A stretch of DNA of 64,000 nt, from contig JAGMCR010000001.1 in NCBI GenBank assembly GCA_023129115.1, forward strand, positions 1-64,000. Reading direction: 5' to 3'. Origin of the DNA: Candidatus Iainarchaeum sp. (lineage in GTDB: Archaea > B1Sed10-29 > WALL01). A program made the position numbers and the translations under genes. Of the stretch, positions 39,497-47,832 are shown one piece after another (the stretch's first letter is position 1; every line of letters starts with the position of its first letter). Below the pieces are notes generated by a model. That model did no database searches. It saw only the letters and a list, made by a program, of their open reading frames with translations, and had not been told where the DNA came from.

Positions 39497-39664
39497 CTAT
39501 AGCTGGTACAATTGCCCCTTGAACCACTGGTAAATCATCGCGAAGCATATCAGGTTCGAGAAGAGGAACACGACCATGTTGCCGCCGAACGTGTTCAGCA
39601 GTAGCTGGAATATCGTGAAGTAGTAAATCACTGCGATAATGAGTATTACGAGCACCTTCTTCAT
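39497..39664 (-). CDS. 55-aa double-membrane-span peptide
   Basis: The frame encodes 55 residues: MKKVLVILIIAVIYYFTIFQ, LLLNTFGGNM, VVFLFSNLICFAMIYQW, then FKGQLYQL. Two hydrophobic helices flank a short polar loop. It starts 29 nt from the dyad of a symmetric TATA box shared with the transglutaminase-domain gene on the other strand, which supports it being real. Function unknown. Confidence 0.65.
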   Translation of the reverse strand: MKKVLVILIIAVIYYFTIFQLLLNTFGGNMVVFLFSNLICFAMIYQWFKGQLYQL

Positions 39665-39687
39665 TGCCCTTACAAACGCGGAAGAAC

Positions 39688-39699
39688 TATAAATTTATA
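39688..39699. promoter_or_regulatory. Palindromic TATA box shared by divergent genes
   Basis: TATAAATTTATA is a perfect 12-bp palindrome. Its centre is about 30 nt from the minus-strand ATG (39664) and about 30 nt from the plus-strand ATG (39724), so both genes can start leaderless or nearly so from one box. Confidence 0.65.
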
Positions 39700-39723
39700 T
39701 GGGAAGCCCGTGTTATCCAAGCA

Positions 39724-41964
39724 ATGAAAAGGCTTTTGCTGGTCCTGCTGCTCTTTTCGCTTGTTTTCGCCCAAATAGAAGAGCCCAAGCTAGTCAAGCA
39801 GCTAGACTCAGTAATCACGCAGACAGGCGCCATACGCGTAGTCGGTGGCCAAATGTACTCCGTGGAAATCAACGTCACCGTGCCGCAGGAGAGCCTCTAC
39901 CAGAAAGTAGACATGGGCGGCACCCTAGTCGACGACGCCGAAGGCAACCGGCTCGCCACGCTGTCCCACGACAGCCCCCCCAACCCCTTCGCCTACTCGG
40001 TCCAAAGCACTGTATCGACCAGCGAGCGCACCACGAAATGGCTCCCAACTGGCTACGAAGTCCCCGACGACTACCTCGTCTACACACAGCCCAGCGAAAG
40101 CGCCCAAAGCAACGACCCCGCAATCAAAGCCCTCGCCCAGGAGATTACGGCGGGCCTTGTCACGGACTTCGAGAGGGTCTCGGCCCTCGCGATATGGGTC
40201 CACAACAACATAGAGTACGACCTCTCCATCGTCGGCCAGCGCAAGGACGCGACGTGGGTACTCCAGAACGAGAGGGGGGTGTGCGTCGAGTACTCCAGCC
40301 TCTTCGCCGCGCTGGCGCGCTCGCTCGGCTACCCCACGCGCTACGTGCTCGGCAAGTCCTACGGCGAGTACGGCTGGCTAGGCCACGCGTGGAACGAGGC
40401 CTACATCGGCGACTGGGTTCCGGTCGACGCCACATGGCTCGAGGTCGGCCACCTCGACGCCACGCACATAGAGTTCTTCAGGAGCGCCGAGTCCAGCGCC
40501 CCCCAAAAAGTAGTCGCGAAGGTAAGCGGCGACGCGTCTATCCAGGCAGAGACGCCCGAGTTCGGCGGCGAGGCCGACGGCGTTACCGTGGAAATCTCTG
40601 ACGTTGCCGTTTCCCGGGAAAGGGCCGACTACAACTTCTCGCTCGTGGCCCCGTCCCTCGGGTTCGGCCAGCAGACCCTCGCCATCCTCGCGATTGAGGG
40701 AACTGACTACCGCGTCCTCGACTTGCGCCTCGTGCCGTGCAGGGCCGAAATCGACTTGATTGAAATCGAAGCGCCAGGCCGCGCCATAGTCCTCGAGCCC
40801 GGCAAGACCTCTTACGCCGCCTGGCTCCTCACCACGGCCACTGGCTTGGACCCCGGCATCAAGTACACGTGCCCCCTCACGCTCAACTCGCGCTACCTCG
40901 ACGAAAAAAGCGCGGCCCTCTCCATCCAGAAAACGCACAAGCCGAGCGGCCTCAAGGCAACGATTTACGACTCTGCCCTCGCGCCGGGACAGGAGGTTTC
41001 GGTCTACGCCGACGCCGAGCGCGGCGAGCAAATCACTGTCGCCGGCGACGGCTACCTCCACACTCGCCCCGCGTCCAGGGGAGCCATCGTGTTCTCGTTC
41101 ACGCCCACCCACACCGGTACGCACTCCGTGTTTGTCGCGGCCGAGAGCGGCGGCGTCGAGGAGCTCCAGTACACGGTCGAGAAAGAGGCAAAGGTATACA
41201 TCAAAAAAATCGATACGCCCGCCCGCGTGCTCGTCGGCGAAGAGTCCGACTTCAACATCACGCTCTCCAACGCCGGCAGTAAAGAGGAAAAAGTCAGCAT
41301 CAGGGTCTCGATTGGGGACGTCGAGCAGCTCACGCACCTCGTGATAGAGGAAAGCGCGGACATAGCATTCTTTTTCAGCCCGGGCTATCCCGGCAACGAG
41401 ACCCTCGTGGTCGAGGTGTCGGGCGAAGGCTTTTCCGACACGAAGACGCTGCCGGTCACTGTCTACGACGAGCCGTGGGTGGAGGTCGGCACCGCTTCCA
41501 TTGCCCCGGCCAATGGCAACGTGGTGGTGGCCATTCCGGTGGACTCCTCGAACTCTGTCCGGGAAGTCACGCTCTCCATGGCGGGGCAGCAGCAGACGCT
41601 GGTTTCCGGCAACGCCACTTTCCAGGTCGGGGGGGGCGTCTACGTCCTCACCATAGCGTGGACCGACCTCAACGGCGAGCCCCATAGCGAGGCCCGCACC
41701 ATAAACACAGCCCTCCCGGAAAAAGACGGGATTGGCGGCCTCACCACCCTGGCGATTGCAGTGGTCGGCGTGCTGGTGCTTGTCTTCCTAATCTATGCGG
41801 GCAGGAAGATATGGGCGGAAAGAAAGGCGGTGGAAGAGCAGAGGAAGGCAGAGGAAAGAAAGCGGCGAGTAGCAGAAATAATGGAAGAAAAGAAAAAAGA
41901 AGAAGTGGTGCAGGAAAAGCAAGCACCTGAAGAAGACAAAATGCCCTACGGGCCTACTTTTTGA
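39724..41964 (+). CDS. Secreted, membrane-anchored transglutaminase-like domain protein
   Basis: A 746-aa protein with signal peptide (RLLLVLLLFSLVFAQ), a transglutaminase-like cysteine-protease-fold domain (about residues 140-250), several beta-sandwich domains, a C-terminal membrane helix (LTTLAIAVVGVLVLVFLIYA) and a charged cytoplasmic tail rich in EEKKKEE. The catalytic triad is visible: Cys in ERGVCVEYSSLF, His in GWLGHAWNEAYI, Asp in WVPVDATW. It faces outward and may crosslink or cleave surface proteins. A single gene, driven by the palindromic TATA at 39688. Confidence 0.85.
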   Translation: MKRLLLVLLLFSLVFAQIEEPKLVKQLDSVITQTGAIRVVGGQMYSVEINVTVPQESLYQKVDMGGTLVDDAEGNRLATLSHDSPPNPFAYSVQSTVSTSERTTKWLPTGYEVPDDYLVYTQPSESAQSNDPAIKALAQEITAGLVTDFERVSALAIWVHNNIEYDLSIVGQRKDATWVLQNERGVCVEYSSLFAALARSLGYPTRYVLGKSYGEYGWLGHAWNEAYIGDWVPVDATWLEVGHLDATHIEFFRSAESSAPQKVVAKVSGDASIQAETPEFGGEADGVTVEISDVAVSRERADYNFSLVAPSLGFGQQTLAILAIEGTDYRVLDLRLVPCRAEIDLIEIEAPGRAIVLEPGKTSYAAWLLTTATGLDPGIKYTCPLTLNSRYLDEKSAALSIQKTHKPSGLKATIYDSALAPGQEVSVYADAERGEQITVAGDGYLHTRPASRGAIVFSFTPTHTGTHSVFVAAESGGVEELQYTVEKEAKVYIKKIDTPARVLVGEESDFNITLSNAGSKEEKVSIRVSIGDVEQLTHLVIEESADIAFFFSPGYPGNETLVVEVSGEGFSDTKTLPVTVYDEPWVEVGTASIAPANGNVVVAIPVDSSNSVREVTLSMAGQQQTLVSGNATFQVGGGVYVLTIAWTDLNGEPHSEARTINTALPEKDGIGGLTTLAIAVVGVLVLVFLIYAGRKIWAERKAVEEQRKAEERKRRVAEIMEEKKKEEVVQEKQAPEEDKMPYGPTF

Positions 41965-42340
41965 GGATTTCAGCGCCGCGCTGTGCGTTGTCGAGCGAGA
42001 ACACAAGGTTGACTTTGTCGTTGCCCCTGCTCAACATGTAAATCGCTTCAATGTTCACGCCTTGCTTGCCGAGCTTCCTCGCGATTTCCGTGAGCGAGTT
42101 CGGCTTGTCGGCGACTGACTTTATCACCACGTCGTTCGCCGTGAACATAAAGTCCCCGTCCTCGAGGAGCTGCATTACTTTCTTGTCGTTGTCGACCACG
42201 ATGCGGATGAACCTCTGGTGGCCCACGCGGTCTGTGGCAATTGCTTTTAGGTTCACGCCATTCTTGCCAAGCAGTTCACATACCCTGGCCAGCTCGCCGG
42301 GCGAGTCGTCAAGCTCTATAACAAATTCGTTTGCTATCAT
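41954..42340 (-). CDS. Double ACT-domain protein
   Basis: A 128-aa protein consisting of two ACT domains: NEFVIELDDSPGELARVCEL with NGVNLKAIATDR, and NDVVIKSVADKPNSLTEIAR with QGVNIEAIYML. ACT domains bind amino acids and regulate enzymes; stand-alone pairs are common in archaea. The Gly of D-x-P-G is replaced by N-S in the second domain. It overlaps the transglutaminase gene convergently by 11 nt and is followed upstream by an AT-rich promoter segment. Confidence 0.88.
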   Translation of the reverse strand: MIANEFVIELDDSPGELARVCELLGKNGVNLKAIATDRVGHQRFIRIVVDNDKKVMQLLEDGDFMFTANDVVIKSVADKPNSLTEIARKLGKQGVNIEAIYMLSRGNDKVNLVFSLDNAQRGAEILKK

Positions 42341-42414
42341 TTATTGAACACCTCTTGCAGTGCAAAAACTATTGATAACTGGTTTTTGGCTGGTGAATGT
42401 TTTATGCGCCCTAA

Positions 42415-43284
42415 CTATTTAATCCTGCCGATTATCTGGCACGCCTTGCAGGTTTCCCCGCTCGACGGCTCCCCGCACGCCTTGCACACCTTCGGCGCAG
42501 TCCCCGCTTTTTTGCCCCAGAACTCCGAGAGATAAAAATTAACGATGTTGTTCTTGGCGTTCGGGTGCTTCTTCTCGAACTCGTCCAAAAACCCGCGGAA
42601 ATTCCGCCTGTACGCGTCAATGGAGTACGGGCACCTGCTGTACTGGACTGGGAAGCCCATAGCCCTCGAGTACGCCGCGGTCTCGCTTTCCTTGATTAGG
42701 TAAAGTGGCTTTATTCGCGGCACGAACCCCTTTCCACTGCTCCGCGGCCCGCCCCGGTACACTTGTTTCGTGTCGTTCCTGAACACGTTCATAAGAAAGG
42801 CCTGTGCCTCGTCGTCCATGGTGTGGCCGGTCGCGACAACGTCGAACGCTTTGGCGTGCCTGTTGATCATCTGCCTGCGCAGCACGCCGCACAAGGCACA
42901 CATCTGCTGGTCCACCCCTTTCGCGGCAAGCATTTTCTTTATCTCGGGCACGGAGTGGCCAAGCTCTTCCTTGACCAAGTATTCAGTTAGGGGTATGCCG
43001 TGCTTTTCGCACACTGCGCGCAGGTTCTCCACGTTTTTGTCGGAGTGCTTTCCCCCGAACGCCGTCACAGTTATTCCCTCGACGCCGTACCCGAACTTGT
43101 GCAAGAGGTAAAGCAGCACGGTCGAGTCCTTGCCGCCGCTCACAGCGACCGCGACTTTGTCCTTCTTCCCGATTAAGGAAAACCTGCGTATCGTGTACCG
43201 TACCTTCTTCTCGAAGTACTCCATGAAATGGCTCTTGCAGAACCCCGAGCAATATTCTTTCTTGCCGCACTTGGTGCAGGGCAT
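42415..43284 (-). CDS. TtuA/Ncs6-type tRNA 2-thiolation protein
   Basis: A 289-aa PP-loop ATPase (TIGR00269 type) that thiolates tRNA uridine (position 54 or 34). Features in order: N-terminal zinc ribbon (PCTKCGKKEYCSGFCKSHF), VAVAVSGGKDSTVLLYLLHK (PP-loop), MCALCGVLRRQMIN (conserved CxxC that with a later Cys holds the Fe-S cluster), TGHTMDDEAQAFLMNV, SRCPYSIDAYRRN, and a C-terminal zinc ribbon (CKACGEPSSGETCKAC). A TTTTAAAT element 26 nt upstream is shared with the divergent gene. Confidence 0.9.
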   Translation of the reverse strand: MPCTKCGKKEYCSGFCKSHFMEYFEKKVRYTIRRFSLIGKKDKVAVAVSGGKDSTVLLYLLHKFGYGVEGITVTAFGGKHSDKNVENLRAVCEKHGIPLTEYLVKEELGHSVPEIKKMLAAKGVDQQMCALCGVLRRQMINRHAKAFDVVATGHTMDDEAQAFLMNVFRNDTKQVYRGGPRSSGKGFVPRIKPLYLIKESETAAYSRAMGFPVQYSRCPYSIDAYRRNFRGFLDEFEKKHPNAKNNIVNFYLSEFWGKKAGTAPKVCKACGEPSSGETCKACQIIGRIK

Positions 43285-43306
43285 GCCACTATTTTTGCAG
43301 CAACGC

Positions 43307-43314
43307 TTTTAAAT
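43307..43314. promoter_or_regulatory. Shared TATA element between ttuA-like gene and secreted protein gene
   Basis: TTTTAAAT is centred 26.5 nt from the minus-strand ATG at 43284 and 25.5 nt from the plus-strand ATG at 43336. A single near-symmetric box thus fits leaderless starts on both sides. Confidence 0.6.
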
Positions 43315-43335
43315 GAATGCGTGCATAAATCTTTC

Positions 43336-43824
43336 ATGACCTTGAAGAGGCACGTTTATGCCCTTACAGTCCTGTTCCTCGTCTTGGGCGGGGCTTTCGC
43401 GGTAATGCAGCTCGGCAGCGCCCCTGTTGGGTGGCGTTCCGCAAGGCAAATGGCCCGTGCGAGGTACACGCCCAGGGCGTACCAGCCCATGGCGTCTAGC
43501 CCTCCGTGCAACTTCACGGGGGCCTCCAATTACCGGAAAGTGAGCGGCAACTTCAGCATGGCCCTTACCGATCTTGTTGGGCTCCGAGGGTCCAAGAGCA
43601 AGATTATGCTAACCAGCTTTACGGTCACTACAAGCGGCGGCAAAGTGACGGCAGTCACCGCGAACATGTGCATGAGGACTGGCTCAAGGTTCAGCAAGAA
43701 GACGTTTAACTTGAACAAGCCAGTCACGATTGACAAGAGAGTGAAACTGACGGTCACTGGCGCCACTCGCTCGATGGTGCCGTGGGTCCCATCAACCGTA
43801 AACTTCAAGTTGACAAAGGACTAG
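43336..43824 (+). CDS. Secreted protein, unknown
   Basis: A 162-aa protein with an N-terminal signal or anchor (VYALTVLFLVLGGAFAVMQL), an Arg-rich stretch (RSARQMARARYTPRAY) and a beta-rich C-terminal domain with two cysteines (PPCNFTGASNY and NMCMRTGSRF). The leaderless ATG 43336 is preferred to the upstream in-frame extension, which overlaps the ttuA-like gene. No family recognised. Confidence 0.6.
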   Translation: MTLKRHVYALTVLFLVLGGAFAVMQLGSAPVGWRSARQMARARYTPRAYQPMASSPPCNFTGASNYRKVSGNFSMALTDLVGLRGSKSKIMLTSFTVTTSGGKVTAVTANMCMRTGSRFSKKTFNLNKPVTIDKRVKLTVTGATRSMVPWVPSTVNFKLTKD

Positions 43825-43856
43825 GCTTTTTATTCCCAAAGCACTTTTCTTTTTGC

Positions 43857-44132
43857 ATGAAGCGAGCGCACTTGATTATTTCCGGTAGGGTACAAGGAGT
43901 GTTCTACCGCGCAGCTGTCCGCGACGCCGCGAGAGAATTCGACGTAACCGGCTTTGTCCGCAATTGCGCGGACGGCACTGTCGAAGTGGTGGCCGAGGGC
44001 GACGACGAAGAAGTAAAGCGGTTCGCCGAGGCGTGCTTCATCAACGACGGCACGCGCATGGCGGCCTCGATGGAAAAAGACTTCAGCGACATCGAAAAGC
44101 GGGAATACAGCGATTTCTCGATAACCTATTAA
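43857..44132 (+). CDS. acyP: Acylphosphatase
   Basis: A 91-aa acylphosphatase, which hydrolyses acyl phosphates such as carbamoyl or acetyl phosphate. The catalytic signature is GRVQGVFYRAAVRDAAREF (phosphate-binding loop with Arg) and FVRNCADGTVEVVAEGD (catalytic Asn in VRN). The C-terminal FSITY strand closes the fold. The leaderless ATG is 27 nt after TTTTTATT. Confidence 0.95.
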   Translation: MKRAHLIISGRVQGVFYRAAVRDAAREFDVTGFVRNCADGTVEVVAEGDDEEVKRFAEACFINDGTRMAASMEKDFSDIEKREYSDFSITY

Positions 44133-44155
44133 ATCCTGGCTGCGTTAATTATACC

Positions 44156-46819
44156 ATGGCGAGAGCGGGCTATGCGAAGAGGGTGTCCACCCACCTCCGC
44201 AAGCGGATGAAAAAGCGCGAATTCTACAACTGGGACCGGCACTACGAAGCAGGGCGGATTGCGAATTCACTCGACAAGAAAGAGATGCCCCGCACGCTCG
44301 TCAAGGCCATTGACTACGTCGAGGACCAGAAGCTCTTGGCATCCCTCGTCTCCCATTCCAGCCCCGCAGTAAGAAAAAGAGCCGTTCTTAAGCTCGACTT
44401 GCCCGGTGAGGAGCACATCCAAAAGGCGCTTGAACAGGCAGCCGTTGACACGATCCCCAGTGTCAGGGCAATGGCTGTAATCAAGGCACGCCACTTGTTG
44501 CGTAATCACTATTTCCCTTACCTGGTCAACCTCATCGAGAACGCAGCCAGCGACCGCAGCAAGGAAGTCCGCGTCCAGGCAGACGACGCGCTTAAGACAA
44601 TTGCCATAAAGAAGCCAGTGTGGGAAAAAGCCACGGCAATCAAGCCCCTGGCCCTTAAGCTAATGGACGCCCTGAAACAAGAAGAGCTCTTCAACCCGCC
44701 TGAACATTACCCTGAGTCCAAGCGCCTAATAACTAATTTCGCGCACAGCAACAACGCCTACTCGAATGGCGCCCTCTCGTCCGTGCTCTTTAATTCCACT
44801 GGCATGATGATAACCGCTTCCGAGGGCCTCATCGACCGGCGCCCCGAACTCGCGAAAGACATAATCAAGTACGCCAAAGGCCTTTACGATTTATTCTCCA
44901 CCAAAAGCGTAAGCGAATTCTTTGACGAAAAGACGCTTAGTTTCAGCAAGCATGACCTTGGCCAGCGGCGCATGGAACGGGAGCAGGCCGTTAGCCGCCT
45001 GGCAGAGATTGCAATCAAGACAGGCGACCCCGGCGTCGTCGAAAAGCTCCTCGAAATTCGTGCTGCGGACGACACCTCAGGCGACGAAAAGGAGTATGCA
45101 GCCATGGGAATTCTCGCGGCGAACAAGGTCGCGCGCACCAAACAAACACGCGCAGCAGTGAACTCCTTGTCCCCAAAAGAGAAAGCCAACGCCTTGGAAG
45201 AACTAAAGCGCTGGAAGAGGATGGGGGAGCAATGGACGGCGCGCATGGCGGAAGCTGAAAAGGCACAGGAAGAGAAGCCCGTACCACCCCCTAAGCCAAA
45301 GCGCCTGTCCAGCAAGGAATCAAAAGAGATTGTGGCACTTGGCAACATGGGCGTAGACGAGGCACTTGGCCGCGCGTCTGAAGGCAAAATCTCTTTCGAG
45401 GACGCGCTCAAGGCAATCGAGTCCATACGGTCCCCGTATGCGGCTTCCGTGCTGTGGGACTTTTACGCCAATCTCTACCGAATGGAAAACCCTGAGTTAT
45501 CAGGGGACTGGCAGAAGGCCTACGGCATAGTGCCTTCTGCAAAAGAAGAGAAGAAAAAGAAAGAAGCCGCCCAAATGAGCCAATTCATGACGGCTTTTCT
45601 CACGGGATTCCAGCCATCGCCAGCGCTGCAGCTGCGCTTCAAAATTGGTGTTTCCCTCGCGAAGATAGACACCGAAGAAAGCCTCAAGCCCCTTCTCGCC
45701 TTGCTTGGGACTGACCTCCAGGCAAAACAAATACTCATCAACTCGGGGGAGACCGGCACCCACAAACTCAAGGAAATCGCAGGCAACGAAAAAGAAAAGT
45801 TCGAGAGGCGCACCGCAGCCATTTACTCCCTCACGGGAAAGCGGAACAGCCGGTTCCTGGTTGATCTCTTCAGCACGACAAAAGACCCACACATCAAAAT
45901 GTATTGCCTTGGGCAGCTGGCGCGTTCCGACCACGCCCTCTCGCCCGACCTCCTGCGGGAAGTTTTGTCAGAGGAGAGCCGCTCCCTTGACCCAAAGAAA
46001 GTACAGAAAATGGGTTTCCTTGACGGCCTCACGCCCAGCGTGACCACGACCGAGACCAAGAAGACTGAATCTGGCTATACCAGCACGACTACGCTCGGCA
46101 AAAAAGGGTACAACCCATTCAAGTTGACCAGCACGCACGCTGTTGCCACAGCCCTTCTGGGGGCCATGGCTGAGTGGGGGCCAGCCGAAGAGATTATGGA
46201 GAAGCACGCCGGCAACGAAGATGTTATGAAGTATGCTTCTAGTATCAAGAGCAGGGCGTACTCGTTTTTTGGTGTGGAGTCCATGCCCGACATTCCCAAA
46301 CGGGCCAAGCGGTCTATTGCAAACTCCCTCGTGAAAAGCGGAGAGACGCCGCTGGCGAAGGAGCTGGCCGAGGTTGTTGAGGCCACCGACGACCCCGAAG
46401 TAAAAACAATCGGCAACGCCCACCTGGATTCGATGGCACGCGCCCGCGGGGACGCCCAGGCGATGCTTGACGCGCTCAACATGACTGAGGACGAGAAACA
46501 AAAAGAGCAGGTCCAGCAGTTCCGCAAGGCCCTCGAGAACAAAAACTCCGTGATAACCACTTACACGCCCCCGAAATGGGCGCTACGAATTTTCAGGAAA
46601 GAGCTGGGTGAAACTTATTGCCGCGCGCACAACGACCACCAGTGGGCGGTCTATGGCGTTGGTGCTGAGGCCTTGAAAGGCAATCCCCACGCGCTCAAAG
46701 TTTTGAGGGAGCTCGGCCTGAAGTCTCCTGACGAGCACACCCGGAAGATGTCCAAGACTATTCTTGGCCACGTCAAGAAAAAGGCGAAGAAACAGAAGGC
46801 AGTAAAGGGCTCGAAATGA
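44156..46819 (+). CDS. Large helical-repeat (HEAT-like) protein, unknown
   Basis: An 887-aa soluble protein with no signal peptide, rich in paired amphipathic helices. HEAT-like units include LLASLVSHSSPAVRKRAVLK, SVRAMAVIKARHLLRNHYFP, FLVDLFSTTKDPHIKMYCLG and LAEVVEATDDPEVKTIGNAH. A charged linker (KAQEEKPVPPPKPKRLSSKE, near 370-390) separates two halves, and another lies at EEKKKKEAAQ. It is likely a protein-protein scaffold. Its last codons overlap the primase start (ATGA), so it is translated with a replication protein, hinting at a replication or repair role. No close family recognised. Confidence 0.65.
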   Translation: MARAGYAKRVSTHLRKRMKKREFYNWDRHYEAGRIANSLDKKEMPRTLVKAIDYVEDQKLLASLVSHSSPAVRKRAVLKLDLPGEEHIQKALEQAAVDTIPSVRAMAVIKARHLLRNHYFPYLVNLIENAASDRSKEVRVQADDALKTIAIKKPVWEKATAIKPLALKLMDALKQEELFNPPEHYPESKRLITNFAHSNNAYSNGALSSVLFNSTGMMITASEGLIDRRPELAKDIIKYAKGLYDLFSTKSVSEFFDEKTLSFSKHDLGQRRMEREQAVSRLAEIAIKTGDPGVVEKLLEIRAADDTSGDEKEYAAMGILAANKVARTKQTRAAVNSLSPKEKANALEELKRWKRMGEQWTARMAEAEKAQEEKPVPPPKPKRLSSKESKEIVALGNMGVDEALGRASEGKISFEDALKAIESIRSPYAASVLWDFYANLYRMENPELSGDWQKAYGIVPSAKEEKKKKEAAQMSQFMTAFLTGFQPSPALQLRFKIGVSLAKIDTEESLKPLLALLGTDLQAKQILINSGETGTHKLKEIAGNEKEKFERRTAAIYSLTGKRNSRFLVDLFSTTKDPHIKMYCLGQLARSDHALSPDLLREVLSEESRSLDPKKVQKMGFLDGLTPSVTTTETKKTESGYTSTTTLGKKGYNPFKLTSTHAVATALLGAMAEWGPAEEIMEKHAGNEDVMKYASSIKSRAYSFFGVESMPDIPKRAKRSIANSLVKSGETPLAKELAEVVEATDDPEVKTIGNAHLDSMARARGDAQAMLDALNMTEDEKQKEQVQQFRKALENKNSVITTYTPPKWALRIFRKELGETYCRAHNDHQWAVYGVGAEALKGNPHALKVLRELGLKSPDEHTRKMSKTILGHVKKKAKKQKAVKGSK

Positions 46820-47592
46820 ATCTCCCGTTCGGAATGCGTGCCTCCACCCTGGAGGAAAGAAAGCGATTCTACGAAGGCTTTGACTTGCAAAAGGCAACGG
46901 GCTGGATTGGCCGCAAAGTGGTCTATGTAGTTATTATCGGCCGCCACTCCGGGATTTATCCGCCGCAGTTCGAGGAAGACAAGAGCGTGCCGCTCGTGAT
47001 TGACAACTACAAGACCCTGGACGATGTCATGAAGTACGTAATGAAGTACCTGCCCGAAGGCATTTACTACGACCGGAATTACTACCACGACTTTTCCCTG
47101 TGCCACTCGCACGACTTGAAGGACGCGTGGGACTGGGACAACTTCGCGGGCCAGCAGCTCGCGTTCGACATTGACTCTGAAAACGTCACCTGCCCCGAGC
47201 ACGGCACGTTGAAAGAACGTATGAAGCGCGGCGAAGGCCTCTCGTTCTGCGAAAAAGCCTTCGAAATCGCGCGCAAGAACACAAGCAACCTCTTCGACGC
47301 GCTCACACAAAATTACTCGGACCTACGCATCGTTTTCTCGGGAAGAGGGTTTCATATACATGTATTCGATAAGGACACGATAACGCTAACCCGCGACGAA
47401 CGGAAAAAAATCGCTTCCGACTACCTGCGCTTCGGAATAGACCGCTGGGTGACCGAGGGGGAAATGCGCTTGATTAGATTGCCTTACTCGCTGAACGGCA
47501 CATCCTCACGCATAGTCACGCCTATCAAGAAATCGGAATTGGGGGCCTTCAACCAGGGCGATTACTCGGCTTTTTTCTCGCCTTCCTTGTAG
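46816..47592 (+). CDS. priS: DNA primase small-subunit-like protein
   Basis: A 258-aa archaeo-eukaryotic primase domain. Motifs: LAFDIDSENVTCPEH (the catalytic DxD and start of the Cys region), RIVFSGRGFHIHVFD (SGRGxH nucleotide-binding motif), and GEMRLIRLPYSLNGTSSRIV (third motif, basic). It is shorter than canonical PriS (about 330-380 aa), and the zinc-knuckle is reduced to a few Cys/His (LCHSHD, TCPEHG, FCEK), so it may be a primase-like domain such as those of LigD/PrimPol-like proteins. It is coupled to the HEAT-like protein and overlaps a small gene on the other strand by 31 nt. Confidence 0.82.
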   Translation: MNLPFGMRASTLEERKRFYEGFDLQKATGWIGRKVVYVVIIGRHSGIYPPQFEEDKSVPLVIDNYKTLDDVMKYVMKYLPEGIYYDRNYYHDFSLCHSHDLKDAWDWDNFAGQQLAFDIDSENVTCPEHGTLKERMKRGEGLSFCEKAFEIARKNTSNLFDALTQNYSDLRIVFSGRGFHIHVFDKDTITLTRDERKKIASDYLRFGIDRWVTEGEMRLIRLPYSLNGTSSRIVTPIKKSELGAFNQGDYSAFFSPSL

Positions 47593-47735
47593 TACTGGGC
47601 TTTTTTCTCCTCTTCCCCGGTTTTTTTCTCGCCCTCTTTGTAGTAGCCCTTCTTCTCCGCTTCCCCGGCCTTCTTCTCCGCTTCCCCGGCCTTCTTTTCC
47701 CCTTCTTTGTAGTAGGCCTTCTTTTTCTCTTCCAT
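47562..47735 (-). CDS. 57-aa Glu/Lys repeat protein, antisense-overlapping priS
   Basis: Minus-strand ATG 47735 to TAA 47562 encodes 57 residues composed of KKAGEAE and YYKEGEKKA units (MEEKKKAYYKEGEKK, two AGEAEKK units, YYKEGEKKTGEEEKK, AQYYKEGEKKAE). It would form a single charged helix. A longer frame in the same place (47506-47778) is out of register and Arg-rich. The 3' end overlaps the primase 3' end by 31 nt. TATA-like TTATAT and TTTAAATA lie upstream (about 47755-47790). Function unknown. Confidence 0.6.
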   Translation of the reverse strand: MEEKKKAYYKEGEKKAGEAEKKAGEAEKKGYYKEGEKKTGEEEKKAQYYKEGEKKAE

Positions 47736-47832
47736 GCCTAAGGCTACGCCAATTTGATATAATAAGCTTTCCCCGCAACCTATTTAAACAACAAATCCCT
47801 CCCTTTCCGCAGCAGGTTTTAGGTGAACCACT

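Noticed and set aside
39311-39548. Minus-strand frames with repeated QRKSNWG / KKQLGEPQQ peptides
   Set aside because: They are translations of the CCCCCAGTTG repeat array; no promoter and no folded-protein composition.
47506-47778. 90-aa minus-strand frame rich in Arg and Gly
   Set aside because: It is out of register with the EK-repeat frame 47562-47735, which has the more protein-like composition and a proper start.
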